From Nitrospirae bacterium RIFCSPLOWO2_02_FULL_62_14 (lineage in GTDB: Bacteria; Nitrospirota; Nitrospiria; Nitrospirales; Nitrospiraceae), in assembly GCA_001805245.1 (NCBI GenBank), contig MHEU01000016.1, forward strand, positions 1-39,400: a stretch of DNA of 39,400 bases. The letters are read 5' to 3'. Position numbers and translations under genes: made by a program. Positions 7,473 through 15,332 of this stretch are shown piece by piece; within the stretch, counting starts at the first letter, position 1, and every line of letters starts with the position of its first letter. The notes under the pieces were generated by a model, which searched no databases, was not told the origin of the DNA, and saw nothing but the letters and a program-made list of their open reading frames with translations.

Positions 7473-8324
7473 ATGCCCCGTCTTGCGCTCATTCTCACCA
7501 CCCTGATCTGGGGTGCGACGTTTCCAGCCACCAAGGCCGCCCTCGCGCAGATTCCCCCCTTTTCGTTCATGTGCCTGCGGTTTCTGCTCGGCGCGATCCT
7601 CGCCGTCGGCGTGTATCTGGCCGTCGGCGGCCGGCTGCGCGTCGACCGCGAACTCCTGCGCATGAGCGGCATTGCGACGATCTTTCTCTTTCTGGGCTAT
7701 GTCACCCAGACGATCGGCCTGCAGACGACCACCGCATCCAACTCGGCGTTCATCACGGTGCTGTACGTGATTTTCGTGCCGGTCTTTCTGCGGCGGTTTC
7801 AGGGGCGCACATGGTTCTCGGCGGGGCTGGCGCTGACGGGCCTCTGGTTCCTGGTCACGCCCTCGTTGGAGATGAACGTCGGCGACCTCTGGACGCTGGC
7901 CTGCGCCGTCGCCTTCGCCGCGCACATCGCCTGCATGGAGTCCTTTTCGCGCCGGGGAGAAGCCGCGCTGTTTTTTCTGTGGCAGATGATACTCGTGACC
8001 CTGCTGCTCGGACCGGCCATGCTGATCGAGGGGCCGACATGGGGGCAGGTGGCGCCGACCGGCATTTTATTGGTCGGGTTGGGGGTGACCGGCGGGCTGG
8101 CCACCGGCGCCTTTGCGGTGCAGGTCTGGGTGCAGCGGGTCCTGCCGGCGCAGCAGGTGGCGCTGATCTTCTCCCTGGAGCCGGCTTTTGCCGCGTGGCT
8201 GTCCTGGTATTTTCTCGGCGAGCAGATGAGCGCGCAGGGCTGGATCGGCAGCGCGTTGATCCTGGCGGGAGTCATCATCGGCGGACTGGCGCCGGGCGAG
8301 AGGGGTAACGGGGTAGAGGGGTAG
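7473..8324 (+). CDS. EamA-family (DMT) transporter
   Basis: A 283-residue inner-membrane protein with about ten hydrophobic segments in two EamA repeats. The first repeat starts MPRLALILTTLIWGATFPATKAAL and the second has the typical LWQM...TWGQVAPTGILLVGLGVTGGLATGAFAVQVWVQR and FSLEPAFAAWLSWYFLGEQ motif. Members export amino acids or other metabolites; the substrate cannot be inferred. The start is 8 nt after a 9-nt repeat array and has no clear Shine-Dalgarno sequence. The stop codon lies inside an 8-nt repeat array. Confidence 0.9.
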   Translation: MPRLALILTTLIWGATFPATKAALAQIPPFSFMCLRFLLGAILAVGVYLAVGGRLRVDRELLRMSGIATIFLFLGYVTQTIGLQTTTASNSAFITVLYVIFVPVFLRRFQGRTWFSAGLALTGLWFLVTPSLEMNVGDLWTLACAVAFAAHIACMESFSRRGEAALFFLWQMILVTLLLGPAMLIEGPTWGQVAPTGILLVGLGVTGGLATGAFAVQVWVQRVLPAQQVALIFSLEPAFAAWLSWYFLGEQMSAQGWIGSALILAGVIIGGLAPGERGNGVEG

Positions 8325-8350
8325 AGGGGTAGAGGGGCAGGAGGAGAGTG
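8303..8350 (+). repeat. 8-nt repeat array spanning EamA stop and next start (GGGTAGAG)
   Basis: Units: GGGTAACG, GGGTAGAG three times (perfect, 8311-8334), GGGCAGGA, GGAGAGTG. The EamA stop TAG (8322-8324) is inside the third unit. The last units supply the AGGAGG-like ribosome-binding site and the GTG start of the next gene. No inverted arm was found. Confidence 0.8.
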
Positions 8351-8815
8351 GCGCAGAAATTCGGCAACAGCCGCTGGGTCAAGGAGGGATGGCTGGATAA
8401 CCGTGTCGGCGGCTGCGTCGTTGGGCGCATCACCTTCGCAGTGATCGGAGCGGTGGATCTCTATTTAAAGGGAAACTTTCGCGGCGAGATCGCCGGCAAG
8501 GCCATCCGGTTCAATAATCCCGGGTTCGAAGACGATGACATGGCCGGGCATGTCATCGGCGACATGGAGAATCCCCAAATCGGCGAAGTCAATCTCATCT
8601 CATTCGATCCGCATCCGAACCTCGCTCCGCATCCCTATATTGAATGGTTTTCCATCCAGAAGAACCATTACCGCATCGAGCTGCAGCCGCAGGACGCCAG
8701 GATTCTGTCCGATGGCGAGGCGCAGGCGCTGGATCGGGACAGCCAGGCGCTCCGGGACAAGCTGAGTTCGCAGGTCCGCTCGACGCGGGACCGGGAAGAC
8801 TCGGATTGGGTGTAA
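8348..8815 (+). CDS. Conserved-looking protein of unknown function, 155 residues
   Basis: GTG start with GGAGGA just upstream. The product begins MAQKFGNSRWVKEGWLDNRV and contains an acidic, non-membrane central part (GFEDDDMAGHVIGDMENPQIGE...) followed by a tryptophan-containing strand (HPYIEWFSIQKNHYRIEL) and a charged C-terminal helix. No catalytic motif or signal peptide was recognised. Codon use matches neighbouring genes. It is cotranscribed with the EamA gene if spacing is a guide (23 nt). Confidence 0.72.
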   Translation: MAQKFGNSRWVKEGWLDNRVGGCVVGRITFAVIGAVDLYLKGNFRGEIAGKAIRFNNPGFEDDDMAGHVIGDMENPQIGEVNLISFDPHPNLAPHPYIEWFSIQKNHYRIELQPQDARILSDGEAQALDRDSQALRDKLSSQVRSTRDREDSDWV

Positions 8816-8821
8816 AACCCG

Positions 8822-9334
8822 TCAGACTTTTCGCTGCTGGAACTGCGCGAGGTGCGTGGCCAGCATGCCGGCGACGAGGGATTTGTCGAAGGGCCAGGCG
8901 TAGCGGATGGCGATGCCCGGGTGGGTTCGCTTGAGATGCTCCACCGTTTCAGGAATTTCGATCTCGGCGTGCGAGCCGCCGGCGGTGAACATGGACGAGA
9001 CCACCGTGATGTCCCCTGTGCCCTCCTTGATGAGTTCTTCCACAGCCTCTTCCAGCGTCGGCGCGCAGAATTCGTTGTAGGCGATCGCCAGCCGGTCGCC
9101 GTTCAGCAGAGGACACAACTGGTCGGCAAGGGCCTCCAGCCCTCCTTTATAGGGATCGTTCTGCGGCGTGCGCGGCCAGCGACGAATCTTCTGATCTAAT
9201 TCCAGTTCTTCCTATGACATGGGCTTGCCTGCCGCGCGGCGCTGCGCTTCCAGTTGCTTGAGTTTCCGGACAAGTTCATGCGGGCAGTCTTTCGGCACCC
9301 CGCCGTGCCCCACCAGCACGATGGCCCGCCTCAT
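8822..9334 (-). pseudogene. CbiX/SirB-like sirohydrochlorin chelatase broken by an in-frame TAG
   Basis: Translation from the ATG at 9334 gives MRRAIVLVGHGG, the metal-chelatase N-terminus with the active-site His10, then KPMS and an amber codon at 9214-9212 (codon 41). The same frame continues without shift as EELELDQKIRRWPRTPQ, then NEFCAPTLEEAVEEL, VVSSMFTAGGSH and a C-terminal RYAWPFD to the stop at 8822. The total of 170 sense positions fits a single-domain CbiX. Family members insert Co, Ni or Fe into sirohydrochlorin-type tetrapyrroles. The start overlaps the upstream epimerase gene by ATGA, so translation is coupled. A sequencing error, recent nonsense mutation or read-through are all possible. 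Confidence 0.82.
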
Positions 9335-10140
9335 TTTTTCCGCTCCAATTCTTCCAGCGCCGCGAACAGATCCGGACGGCGCAGAGTGTAACCCAGTTCA
9401 GCCAGCAGTTTCCGGTTGCTGATCCGCTTGCCCGCCGTGGGATCGGCCGGCAGCGGCTTGGCGGTGCCCCAGCGCGCGGCGGCTGCGTCCATGATTTCGG
9501 ACCAGCGGCGAGGTGTTCCATCGCTCACATTATAGGTGTCGCCCGGCGTGCCGTCCTCCAGGGCCCGTAAAATAATCGCGGCCAGATCCTCGACGTGGAT
9601 CAGGTTGACGTAGCGGTGGGAATAACCGACGCGGCCCTGGCGAATCCACTCGAGCGGGTTGCGGCCCGGCCCGTAAATGCCGGCCACCCGCAGCACGATC
9701 GCGCCGAACCGTTCGCGCAGCAACTCCTCGCCGTGGACGCGGGCGATCGAGCGGTCGACGGGAGCGGTTTCATCCACCGGCTCGCCGCGCACGGCCTGGG
9801 GCGAGCCGTCATAGGCCGAGGTCGCGCCCAGCACGACCAGCCGCCGCAGGCGCGGGACGACCTGTTCACCGAACGCGCAGACGGTGTCCGGCGGCACGGC
9901 CGGAAAGGTCCAGACCGCGTCGGCCTGTGCCGGGATCGCCTCCCACGTGTCCGCACGGTCGAGATCGAACAGCAGGCGCTGCTCGGGTGGAATACCCTTT
10001 AGATTCGTCTCCGGCGCGCGGCTGGCGGCGAAGACGATACGGCCTTCGGCCCTGGCCTGCCGGAACAGCTCGCGGCCGGTGTAGCCGGTGCCAAGGATGA
10101 CCAGCGAATGGAACGATGTCGGCTCCGCCTGGTCAGACAT
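9331..10140 (-). CDS. NAD(P)-dependent epimerase/dehydratase-like (extended SDR) protein
   Basis: A 269-residue protein with an N-terminal Rossmann motif LVILGTGYTGRELF (GxGxxG) and a variant SDR active region: VVLGATSAYDG supplies the Ser and Tyr area, LRVAGIYGPGRNPL and YVNLIHVEDLAAII are typical of NAD-dependent sugar-epimerase-like proteins such as YeeZ. The exact substrate is unknown. It overlaps the DUF523 gene by 8 nt upstream and the chelatase pseudogene by 4 nt downstream, so the three form one minus-strand operon. Confidence 0.85.
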   Translation of the reverse strand: MSDQAEPTSFHSLVILGTGYTGRELFRQARAEGRIVFAASRAPETNLKGIPPEQRLLFDLDRADTWEAIPAQADAVWTFPAVPPDTVCAFGEQVVPRLRRLVVLGATSAYDGSPQAVRGEPVDETAPVDRSIARVHGEELLRERFGAIVLRVAGIYGPGRNPLEWIRQGRVGYSHRYVNLIHVEDLAAIILRALEDGTPGDTYNVSDGTPRRWSEIMDAAAARWGTAKPLPADPTAGKRISNRKLLAELGYTLRRPDLFAALEELERKK

Positions 10141-10663
10141 GATTGCGCGACCTGCGATAGTCGGACGCTCGTTTCAAAAAGTCCTTCAATATCTGCGGAT
10201 CGTGCAGCCGGTCTTCATCCTCAACGGGAATCAGCAAAAAATGATCCATCAAGGCTCGTGCGAAGAGGCCGACTCCCTCAAGCGTCTCGACTCCCTGCGC
10301 ATTTACGAGAGGGACCTTGCCGATGCCGCAACTTGGCGATCGAGCCTTGAACACGTAACCGGAGAGATCCAACCGTTCAAGCTCGCGCAGCCGGCGCGCC
10401 GAGAACTGTTGCATGGCGGCTGTGTGATCCACGCTGGTTGTGATGGTCACAATCCGTGGCGACACGGCGGTTCCTTCCAGCCGCATCGGCTCGCGCGGGA
10501 CGCCGAGCCCTGCTTCCACCTCAGGGCACACGGGCACCCATTCAACGTGCCGGCTCAGGGTGTCGGCGAGCAAGGCATCACGCTTGTGCCCACCGTCGTA
10601 GCGGACGTGGTCGCCCAAGAGACACTGGCTGATACCGATGCGAAGGCGAGGAGAAGCGGTCAT
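10133..10663 (-). CDS. DUF523 protein
   Basis: A 176-residue protein with the DUF523 features: RIGISQCLLGDHVRYDGGHKRD near the N-terminus, PVCPEVEAGLGVPREPMRL in the middle and KARSPSCGIGKV toward the C-terminus, with three conserved cysteines. Some members are fused to DUF1722; this one stands alone. The family is thought to bind a metal or cluster through the cysteines, but no reaction is firmly established to my knowledge. First gene of the DUF523-epimerase-chelatase operon. Confidence 0.88.
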   Translation of the reverse strand: MTASPRLRIGISQCLLGDHVRYDGGHKRDALLADTLSRHVEWVPVCPEVEAGLGVPREPMRLEGTAVSPRIVTITTSVDHTAAMQQFSARRLRELERLDLSGYVFKARSPSCGIGKVPLVNAQGVETLEGVGLFARALMDHFLLIPVEDEDRLHDPQILKDFLKRASDYRRSRNHV

Positions 10664-10813
10664 GGCGGGAGACTGCCGAAGCGCGCTCCGCTATGTCAAG
10701 GTATGCACCGGCCCGCTGGTGGATATTCGTGGGCAACCTCGCTAAAATGCGACGTCTCGGGAAAAGGCGCGTCCACGCGGAAAGAAGCCTGTCCGCAGGC
10801 TTGGGTCATGGGT

Positions 10814-10851
10814 AAGAGGCGCGTCTCGGCGCGCCTGGGGCTAGGCGGGTG
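10814..10851 (+). repeat. REP-like hairpin element, copy 1
   Basis: A 38-nt stretch with a perfect 7-bp stem AGGCGCG/CGCGCCT around a 6-nt loop, then TGGGG and a G-rich tail. It aligns without gaps to 17894-17931 with 7 differences; two of these (G5/C5 and C22/G22) pair with each other and preserve the stem. A second partial G-rich copy (CGCCTGGGGTAGGTGGG) follows at 10871-10887. The rest of the 10664-10890 spacer holds a small GCCTG/CAGGC hairpin and nothing coding that I can support. Confidence 0.65.
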
Positions 10852-10890
10852 AGATGGCGGATGCAACGACGCCTGGGGTAGGTGGGTTAA

Positions 10891-11916
10891 ATGAATGATC
10901 GCTTTCTCAAAGCCTGCCGCCGCGAGCCGGTGGACTGCACGCCGGTGTGGTTCATGCGGCAGGCCGGCCGCTACATGCAGGAATATCAGGCGATCCGCGC
11001 CAAGCATTCCATTCTCGACGTCTGCAAGACGCCCGAACTCGCCGCGCAGGTCACGCTCCAGCCCATTGATCGCTTTCCGCTCGACGCCGCCATTATTTTT
11101 GCCGACATTCTGCTGCCGCTGGAGCCGATGGGCCTGTCGCTCACGTTTACGGAGGGGGAGGGGCCCGTCATCAAGAATCCTGTCCGCGACCGCGCCGCGG
11201 TCGAGCGCTTGAAAAGCATCGATGGGGACGAACTGCGCTACGTCGAAGAAGCGATCATACAGGCACGCAAGGCGCTCACCGGGAAAGTCCCGCTGATCGG
11301 ATTCGCCGGTGCGCCGTTCACGCTGGCCAGCTATGCCATCGAGGGCGGCAGCTCGAGAAATTTCATTACAACGAAGCAATTCATGTACCGCGAACCGGAA
11401 GCCTGGCACAAGCTGATGGACAAGCTGGCCCGCGTGGTGACCGGCTACCTGCGCCGCCAGATTCGCGCCGGCGCCCAGGCCGTGCAGCTGTTCGACAGCT
11501 GGGTCGGCTGCCTCTCGCCCGGCGACTATGCCGAATACGTGCTGCCGCACGTGCAGCTGATTTTCGAAGGGTTGAAGCGTGAAAATGTTCCGACGATTCA
11601 TTTCGGCACCGGGACATCCGGTCTGCTCTCGCTCATGAAAAAAGCCGGCGGGACGGTGATCGGGGTGGACTGGCGCGTGCACATGGACGAGGCCTGGGCC
11701 GGAGTCGGCCACGACGTCGCGGTGCAGGGCAACCTCGACCCGGTGGTCCTGTTCGCTCCTTTGCACGAAATCGAACGGCGGGTGGAGGATATTCTGCGGC
11801 GCGCCGCCGGCCGTCCGGGACATATTTTCAATCTCGGACACGGGATCCTGCCCAATACGCCTGTCGAGAATGTCGCGGCGACCGCTGAGTTGGTACATAA
11901 GCTGAGTCAACGTTGA
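10891..11916 (+). CDS. hemE: Uroporphyrinogen decarboxylase
   Basis: A 341-residue enzyme converting uroporphyrinogen III to coproporphyrinogen III. It shows the family signatures PVWFMRQAGRY (about 18-28), AAIIFADILLPLEPMG with the catalytic Asp, GFAGAPFTLASYAIEGG, VQLFDSWVGCLSP and the C-terminal FNLGHGILPNTPVENV. The length fits HemE. The ATG at 10891 follows an AGGTGGG sequence. First gene of a heme run hemE-hemH-hemG on the plus strand. Confidence 0.96.
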   Translation: MNDRFLKACRREPVDCTPVWFMRQAGRYMQEYQAIRAKHSILDVCKTPELAAQVTLQPIDRFPLDAAIIFADILLPLEPMGLSLTFTEGEGPVIKNPVRDRAAVERLKSIDGDELRYVEEAIIQARKALTGKVPLIGFAGAPFTLASYAIEGGSSRNFITTKQFMYREPEAWHKLMDKLARVVTGYLRRQIRAGAQAVQLFDSWVGCLSPGDYAEYVLPHVQLIFEGLKRENVPTIHFGTGTSGLLSLMKKAGGTVIGVDWRVHMDEAWAGVGHDVAVQGNLDPVVLFAPLHEIERRVEDILRRAAGRPGHIFNLGHGILPNTPVENVAATAELVHKLSQR

Positions 11917-11921
11917 ATTTT

Positions 11922-12012
11922 AGCGAGCAGCAAGTAGCTGGCAGCTAGCAGCCAGATTAGGGCTCAATAATATCGCCATTAGCTATTTGCTATCAGCTAT
12001 TGGCTATTCGCT
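11922..12012. repeat. 7-nt degenerate repeat array, inverted arms (AGCNNAT family)
   Basis: Left arm 11922-11956: AGCGAGC, AGCAAGT, AGCTGGC, AGCTAGC, AGCCAGA. Right arm 11978-12012: ATTAGCT, ATTTGCT, ATCAGCT, ATTGGCT, ATTCGCT, which is the inverse orientation. Five units per arm around a 21-nt centre. The array starts 5 nt after the hemE stop and ends 11 nt before the hemH start. The same family is found at 31985-32052. Confidence 0.85.
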
Positions 12013-12023
12013 TTGGTGAGAAG

Positions 12024-12968
12024 ATGCCAGGACCGCAAAGACTGACGGCGATCCTATTGATGGCGGTGGGAGGGCCGGACAAGTTGGAGAATGTCGAGCC
12101 CTACCTGCTCGACGTGCGCGGGGGGCGGCCGACGCCGCCTGAACTGGTCGAAGAGATCAAGGAACGGTACCGCGTGACCGGTGGAAAAACGCCGGTGCTC
12201 GGCATCATGCGTGAAATCGTCAAAAAGCTGGAGCAGAGGCTCAACGGGCCGGGCGGCGAGCGGTACCGCGCCTATATCGGATTCCGGCACTGGCATCCCT
12301 ATATCAAGGACGCCTACGCGGAGCTGATGGACGAACGGCCCGAGCAGCTCATCGGTGTCTGCATGGCGCCGCAATATTCCTCGATGAGCATCGGCGCCTA
12401 CATCAAGAAGGTTGAAGAGGCGCGGGCGGCGCTCGGCGGCGAGTTCCCCGTCAGTTACGTTCAAAGCTGGCACGAGCACCCGCGTTTGATCGCGGCGATC
12501 GCCGAGAACATCACCGCCGCGCTGCAGAAATTTCCGGCGGACGTGCGCAGCCGCGTGCCGATCCTGTTTACGGCGCACAGCCTGCCGGAGCGCATTCTGC
12601 AGATGAAGGATCCCTACCCGGACCATGTGCGGGCGACCATGAACGCCGTGTGCCGGACGCTTGGTGAGGTGACGGCGAGGTTTGCCTACCAGAGCCGGGG
12701 ACGGTCGAGTGAAAAGTGGCTGGGGCCGACCGTCGAGGAAGCGCTCGATGCCTTGTGCGCGGACGGCCACAAGCACGTGCTGATGGCGCCGATCGGGTTC
12801 ATCTCCGACCATCTGGAGGTGCTCTACGATATCGACATTGAATTGAAACAGCGCGCAGCCAAACAGGGGATGCAGTTGGAGCGGATCGCCATGTTGAATG
12901 CCACACCGCCCTTGATCGAAATCCTCGCGTCGGTGATTGAGCAACACGAGACCTCGTTGGTTCGGTAA
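12024..12968 (+). CDS. hemH: Ferrochelatase
   Basis: A 314-residue ferrochelatase that inserts ferrous iron (or acts on coproporphyrin in the alternative pathway). The start at 12024 (MPGPQRLTAILLMAVGGPD) follows GGTGAG; an upstream TTG at 12000 lies in the repeat array and is not credible. Motifs include the metal-binding LFTAHSLPERI (catalytic His), FAYQSRGRSSEKWLGPTVEE and PIGFISDHLEVLYDIDIE with the conserved Glu. No [2Fe-2S] C-terminal extension is visible. Confidence 0.95.
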   Translation: MPGPQRLTAILLMAVGGPDKLENVEPYLLDVRGGRPTPPELVEEIKERYRVTGGKTPVLGIMREIVKKLEQRLNGPGGERYRAYIGFRHWHPYIKDAYAELMDERPEQLIGVCMAPQYSSMSIGAYIKKVEEARAALGGEFPVSYVQSWHEHPRLIAAIAENITAALQKFPADVRSRVPILFTAHSLPERILQMKDPYPDHVRATMNAVCRTLGEVTARFAYQSRGRSSEKWLGPTVEEALDALCADGHKHVLMAPIGFISDHLEVLYDIDIELKQRAAKQGMQLERIAMLNATPPLIEILASVIEQHETSLVR

Positions 12969-12976
12969 AGTTCTCG

Positions 12977-14461
12977 GTGGCAGCACAACCCACACAACCA
13001 GCCAGACACGTCGCCATCGTCGGCGGCGGCATCGCCGGTCTGGCGGCGGCCTGCAGCCTCTATGAGCAGGCGGCAAGCGCGGGCCTGCCGCTGACCTGCA
13101 CGCTGATCGAGGCAGGCCGTGATTGGGGTGGCAAGATCCTTACGCATCACGTGGGCGATCTGACGATCGAAGCCGGTCCCGATTCGTTTCTCTCGCAAAA
13201 ACCCTGGGGTCTCGAACTCTGCAACAAGCTGGGGCTCTCCGGCCGGCTCATCAATACGAACGAGCATCAGAAAAAAACCTTCATCTATTCGCGCGGACGC
13301 CTGCGCGAACTGCCGGAAGGGCTGGTCGTCATCGTGCCGACCAAGCTGGGGCCGTTTTTGAGCAGCGGACTGGTTTCCTGGCCCGGCATCATGCGGATGG
13401 GGATGGACCTGGTGTTGCCGGCCCGGCGCGCGGGCGGCGACGAGTCGCTGGCGTCTTTTTTCTCGCGACGGCTCGGGCGCGAAGCCTTCGAACGGGTCGT
13501 CGAGCCGTTGATGGCTGGAATCTACGCGGGCGATGCCACGCAGATCAGCCTCCGCGCAACCTTCCCGCGCTTTCTCGACCTGGAACAGAAACACGGCAGC
13601 CTGATCCGCGGGATGCTGGCCAGCCGGTCGGCCGTCCAGGCGGCATCAGCCCGGCCGGCCAGCGCGCTGGGGGGCCGCACCATGTTCGTGACGCTCCGGG
13701 ACGGGTTGGCGGAATTGGTTCAGGCGTTGCTGACGCGGCTCGCGACCGCAGGCGCGAAGCTCATGACGCAGCAATCGGTGGCGGCGATCCGGGTGCGTCA
13801 AACCGGCACGACCCATCCGATCGGATGGACCTACGACCTGACGCTGGAGAACGGTCCGGTGATTTCCGCCGATGCGGTGGTGCTGGCGACGCCGGCCTTC
13901 GTATCCGCCGATCTGGTCCGGCCGTTGAGCCCGATTGCGTCGGAATTGCTCGGCGCGATTCCCTATGCGTCCACGGCCACGGTGTCGCTGGCCTATGCGG
14001 CCGGGACGCTCGGCGCCGAAGTCGACGGTTTCGGATTCGTGGTGCCGCGGGTGGAGCGGCGCGACCTGCTGGCGGCGACGTGGACGTCCTTGAAGTGGCC
14101 GCACCGCGCGCCGGCCTCGCAAACGCTCGTGCGCTGCTACCTCGGCGGGATCGGGCGAGAAGCCGTTCTGCAGGAGGACGACCGCGCGCTCGTCCGGCGC
14201 GTACGCGACGAATTGAAATACATCGCCGGCGTGACCGGCGAGCCGGCCTATGCCGAGGTGAACCGGTGGGAGCGCGGCATGCCGCAATACACGCTCGGGC
14301 ACTTGGATCGTTTGGAAGCCATCCAGCGGTCGCTCGATCGGTATCCCAGCCTCGTGCTGGCCGGGGCGGCGTATCGGGGCATCGGCATTCCGGACTGCAT
14401 CAAGGATGGAAGCGACGCAGCCGCGTCCGTGATCCGATTCTTGATGGGAACCCGCGCATGA
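12977..14461 (+). CDS. hemG: Protoporphyrinogen oxidase (HemG/HemY type, FAD-dependent)
   Basis: A 494-residue flavoprotein. The N-terminus HVAIVGGGIAGLAAACSLYEQ binds FAD, followed by EAGPDSFLSQKPWGLEL, a hallmark of oxygen-dependent protoporphyrinogen oxidases, and a C-terminal FAD segment RGIGIPDCIKDGSDAAASV. It oxidises protoporphyrinogen IX (or coproporphyrinogen III in the coproporphyrin-dependent branch). The GTG start at 12977 lies 8 nt after hemH; the ribosome-binding site is weak, consistent with coupling. No hemQ is present in the window, so the pathway branch cannot be decided here. Confidence 0.94.
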   Translation: MAAQPTQPARHVAIVGGGIAGLAAACSLYEQAASAGLPLTCTLIEAGRDWGGKILTHHVGDLTIEAGPDSFLSQKPWGLELCNKLGLSGRLINTNEHQKKTFIYSRGRLRELPEGLVVIVPTKLGPFLSSGLVSWPGIMRMGMDLVLPARRAGGDESLASFFSRRLGREAFERVVEPLMAGIYAGDATQISLRATFPRFLDLEQKHGSLIRGMLASRSAVQAASARPASALGGRTMFVTLRDGLAELVQALLTRLATAGAKLMTQQSVAAIRVRQTGTTHPIGWTYDLTLENGPVISADAVVLATPAFVSADLVRPLSPIASELLGAIPYASTATVSLAYAAGTLGAEVDGFGFVVPRVERRDLLAATWTSLKWPHRAPASQTLVRCYLGGIGREAVLQEDDRALVRRVRDELKYIAGVTGEPAYAEVNRWERGMPQYTLGHLDRLEAIQRSLDRYPSLVLAGAAYRGIGIPDCIKDGSDAAASVIRFLMGTRA

Positions 14462-14511
14462 TTATCCATGTTGCGTGACTCACATGGGACTCAATATAGT
14501 GAGGAACGTTT

Positions 14512-14617
14512 GTTAGACCCGTTAGGCCTGTTTAGCCGGTTAGGTCCGTTAACGGATGAAACAGGCTCAACCGGCTGAACGGGCTGAACAGGCTCAACTG
14601 ACTCAACGGGCACAACA
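14512..14617. repeat. 9-nt degenerate repeat array, inverted arms (GTTTAGCCN family)
   Basis: Left arm: GTTAGACCC, GTTAGGCCT, GTTTAGCCG, GTTAGGTCC, GTTAACGG (14512-14555). Right arm 14564-14617: GGCTCAACC, GGCTGAACG, GGCTGAACA, GGCTCAACT, GACTCAACG, GGCACAACA. Six clean 9-nt units on the right are inverse to the left units. The array ends 8 nt before the ATG at 14626, the same gap as in the related array at 7397-7464. Confidence 0.87.
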
Positions 14618-14625
14618 TCCGAGTT

Positions 14626-15033
14626 ATGGCCAGTCCGTTTACCATCCTGAACGTCAGCGGTCCGTACCGGGAACCCCGCGAAGCGGTGTTCTCGTACGAC
14701 TATTCGATCCAGCGGGTCACCTGGCCGACTCCATGCGGTGTGCGTGTCAAGGTCGCTGTGGCCGAAGAGTTGGACTATTTCAAGGCCAAAGTCCTTGAAA
14801 TCCAGGGCGGCAGTCCCGGCCAGCAGTTGAGGATCTCGCAAATACTCACGCAACGCATCGCGGATCATAAGCTGCAGATCGCGAATGAAGAAAATATGCT
14901 CAACGAACGCCTGGATGTCATGATTGCGCCGTTCACTGGAGCGCTTGCGCATCTGTTTTCAAAGTTGGAGGCGCGAATGAACGAATCAAAGGCCGCGTTA
15001 CGACAGGAAATTCACGAAAAAGTGAAACTTTGA
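14626..15033 (+). CDS. Protein of unknown function, 135 residues
   Basis: Begins MASPFTILNVSGPYREPREAV. The C-terminal half is a long amphipathic helix or coiled coil (RISQILTQRIADHKLQIANEENMLNERLDVMIAPF...LEARMNESKAALRQEI). No signal peptide or known domain was recognised. The start has no Shine-Dalgarno sequence and directly follows the 9-nt repeat array. Codon use is like that of nearby genes except for an AT-richer 3' end. Confidence 0.6.
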   Translation: MASPFTILNVSGPYREPREAVFSYDYSIQRVTWPTPCGVRVKVAVAEELDYFKAKVLEIQGGSPGQQLRISQILTQRIADHKLQIANEENMLNERLDVMIAPFTGALAHLFSKLEARMNESKAALRQEIHEKVKL

Positions 15034-15330
15034 CTACTCGGTATTATTCCACAGAATCTGTGGATAACTCTGTTGATAGCAGTCTTTAAAGCACATGATT
15101 TCAGCATCTGAAGCCACCCTTAACGACTTGCCTACCTTTTAGTCATTGTGGTTCTTCAATAAGTTACCACAAGATATAGTGATTTTTTGTACATTTGTAT
15201 TAAAGCGGCCTGAAATTGGCAGGGGCTGAGTATAGGCTGTGTACTGTAGAGGCAAAAACCATGCGAGAAATTCGATACATGCAAAGCGAGGGAAGACATT
15301 GGCAATATGAAGAAAATTTCTTTACAAAAG
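15034..15330. other. AT-rich spacer with a DnaA-box-like inverted pair
   Basis: About 300 nt of clearly lower GC than the surroundings. 15059-15067 on the minus strand is a perfect DnaA box (TTATCCACA). It is paired with an inverted near-copy TTATTCCACA (15043-15052) and followed by TGTTGATAG. TTACCACA occurs further on, then an AT-rich run near 15175-15205. No gene is supported here; a plus-strand open frame 15216-15422 runs into the opposite-strand gene and is probably chance. Confidence 0.4.
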
Positions 15331-15332
15331 TC

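Noticed and set aside
12000-12023. Upstream TTG start for hemH
   Set aside because: It lies inside the heptamer array; the ATG at 12024 has a ribosome-binding site and the family N-terminus.
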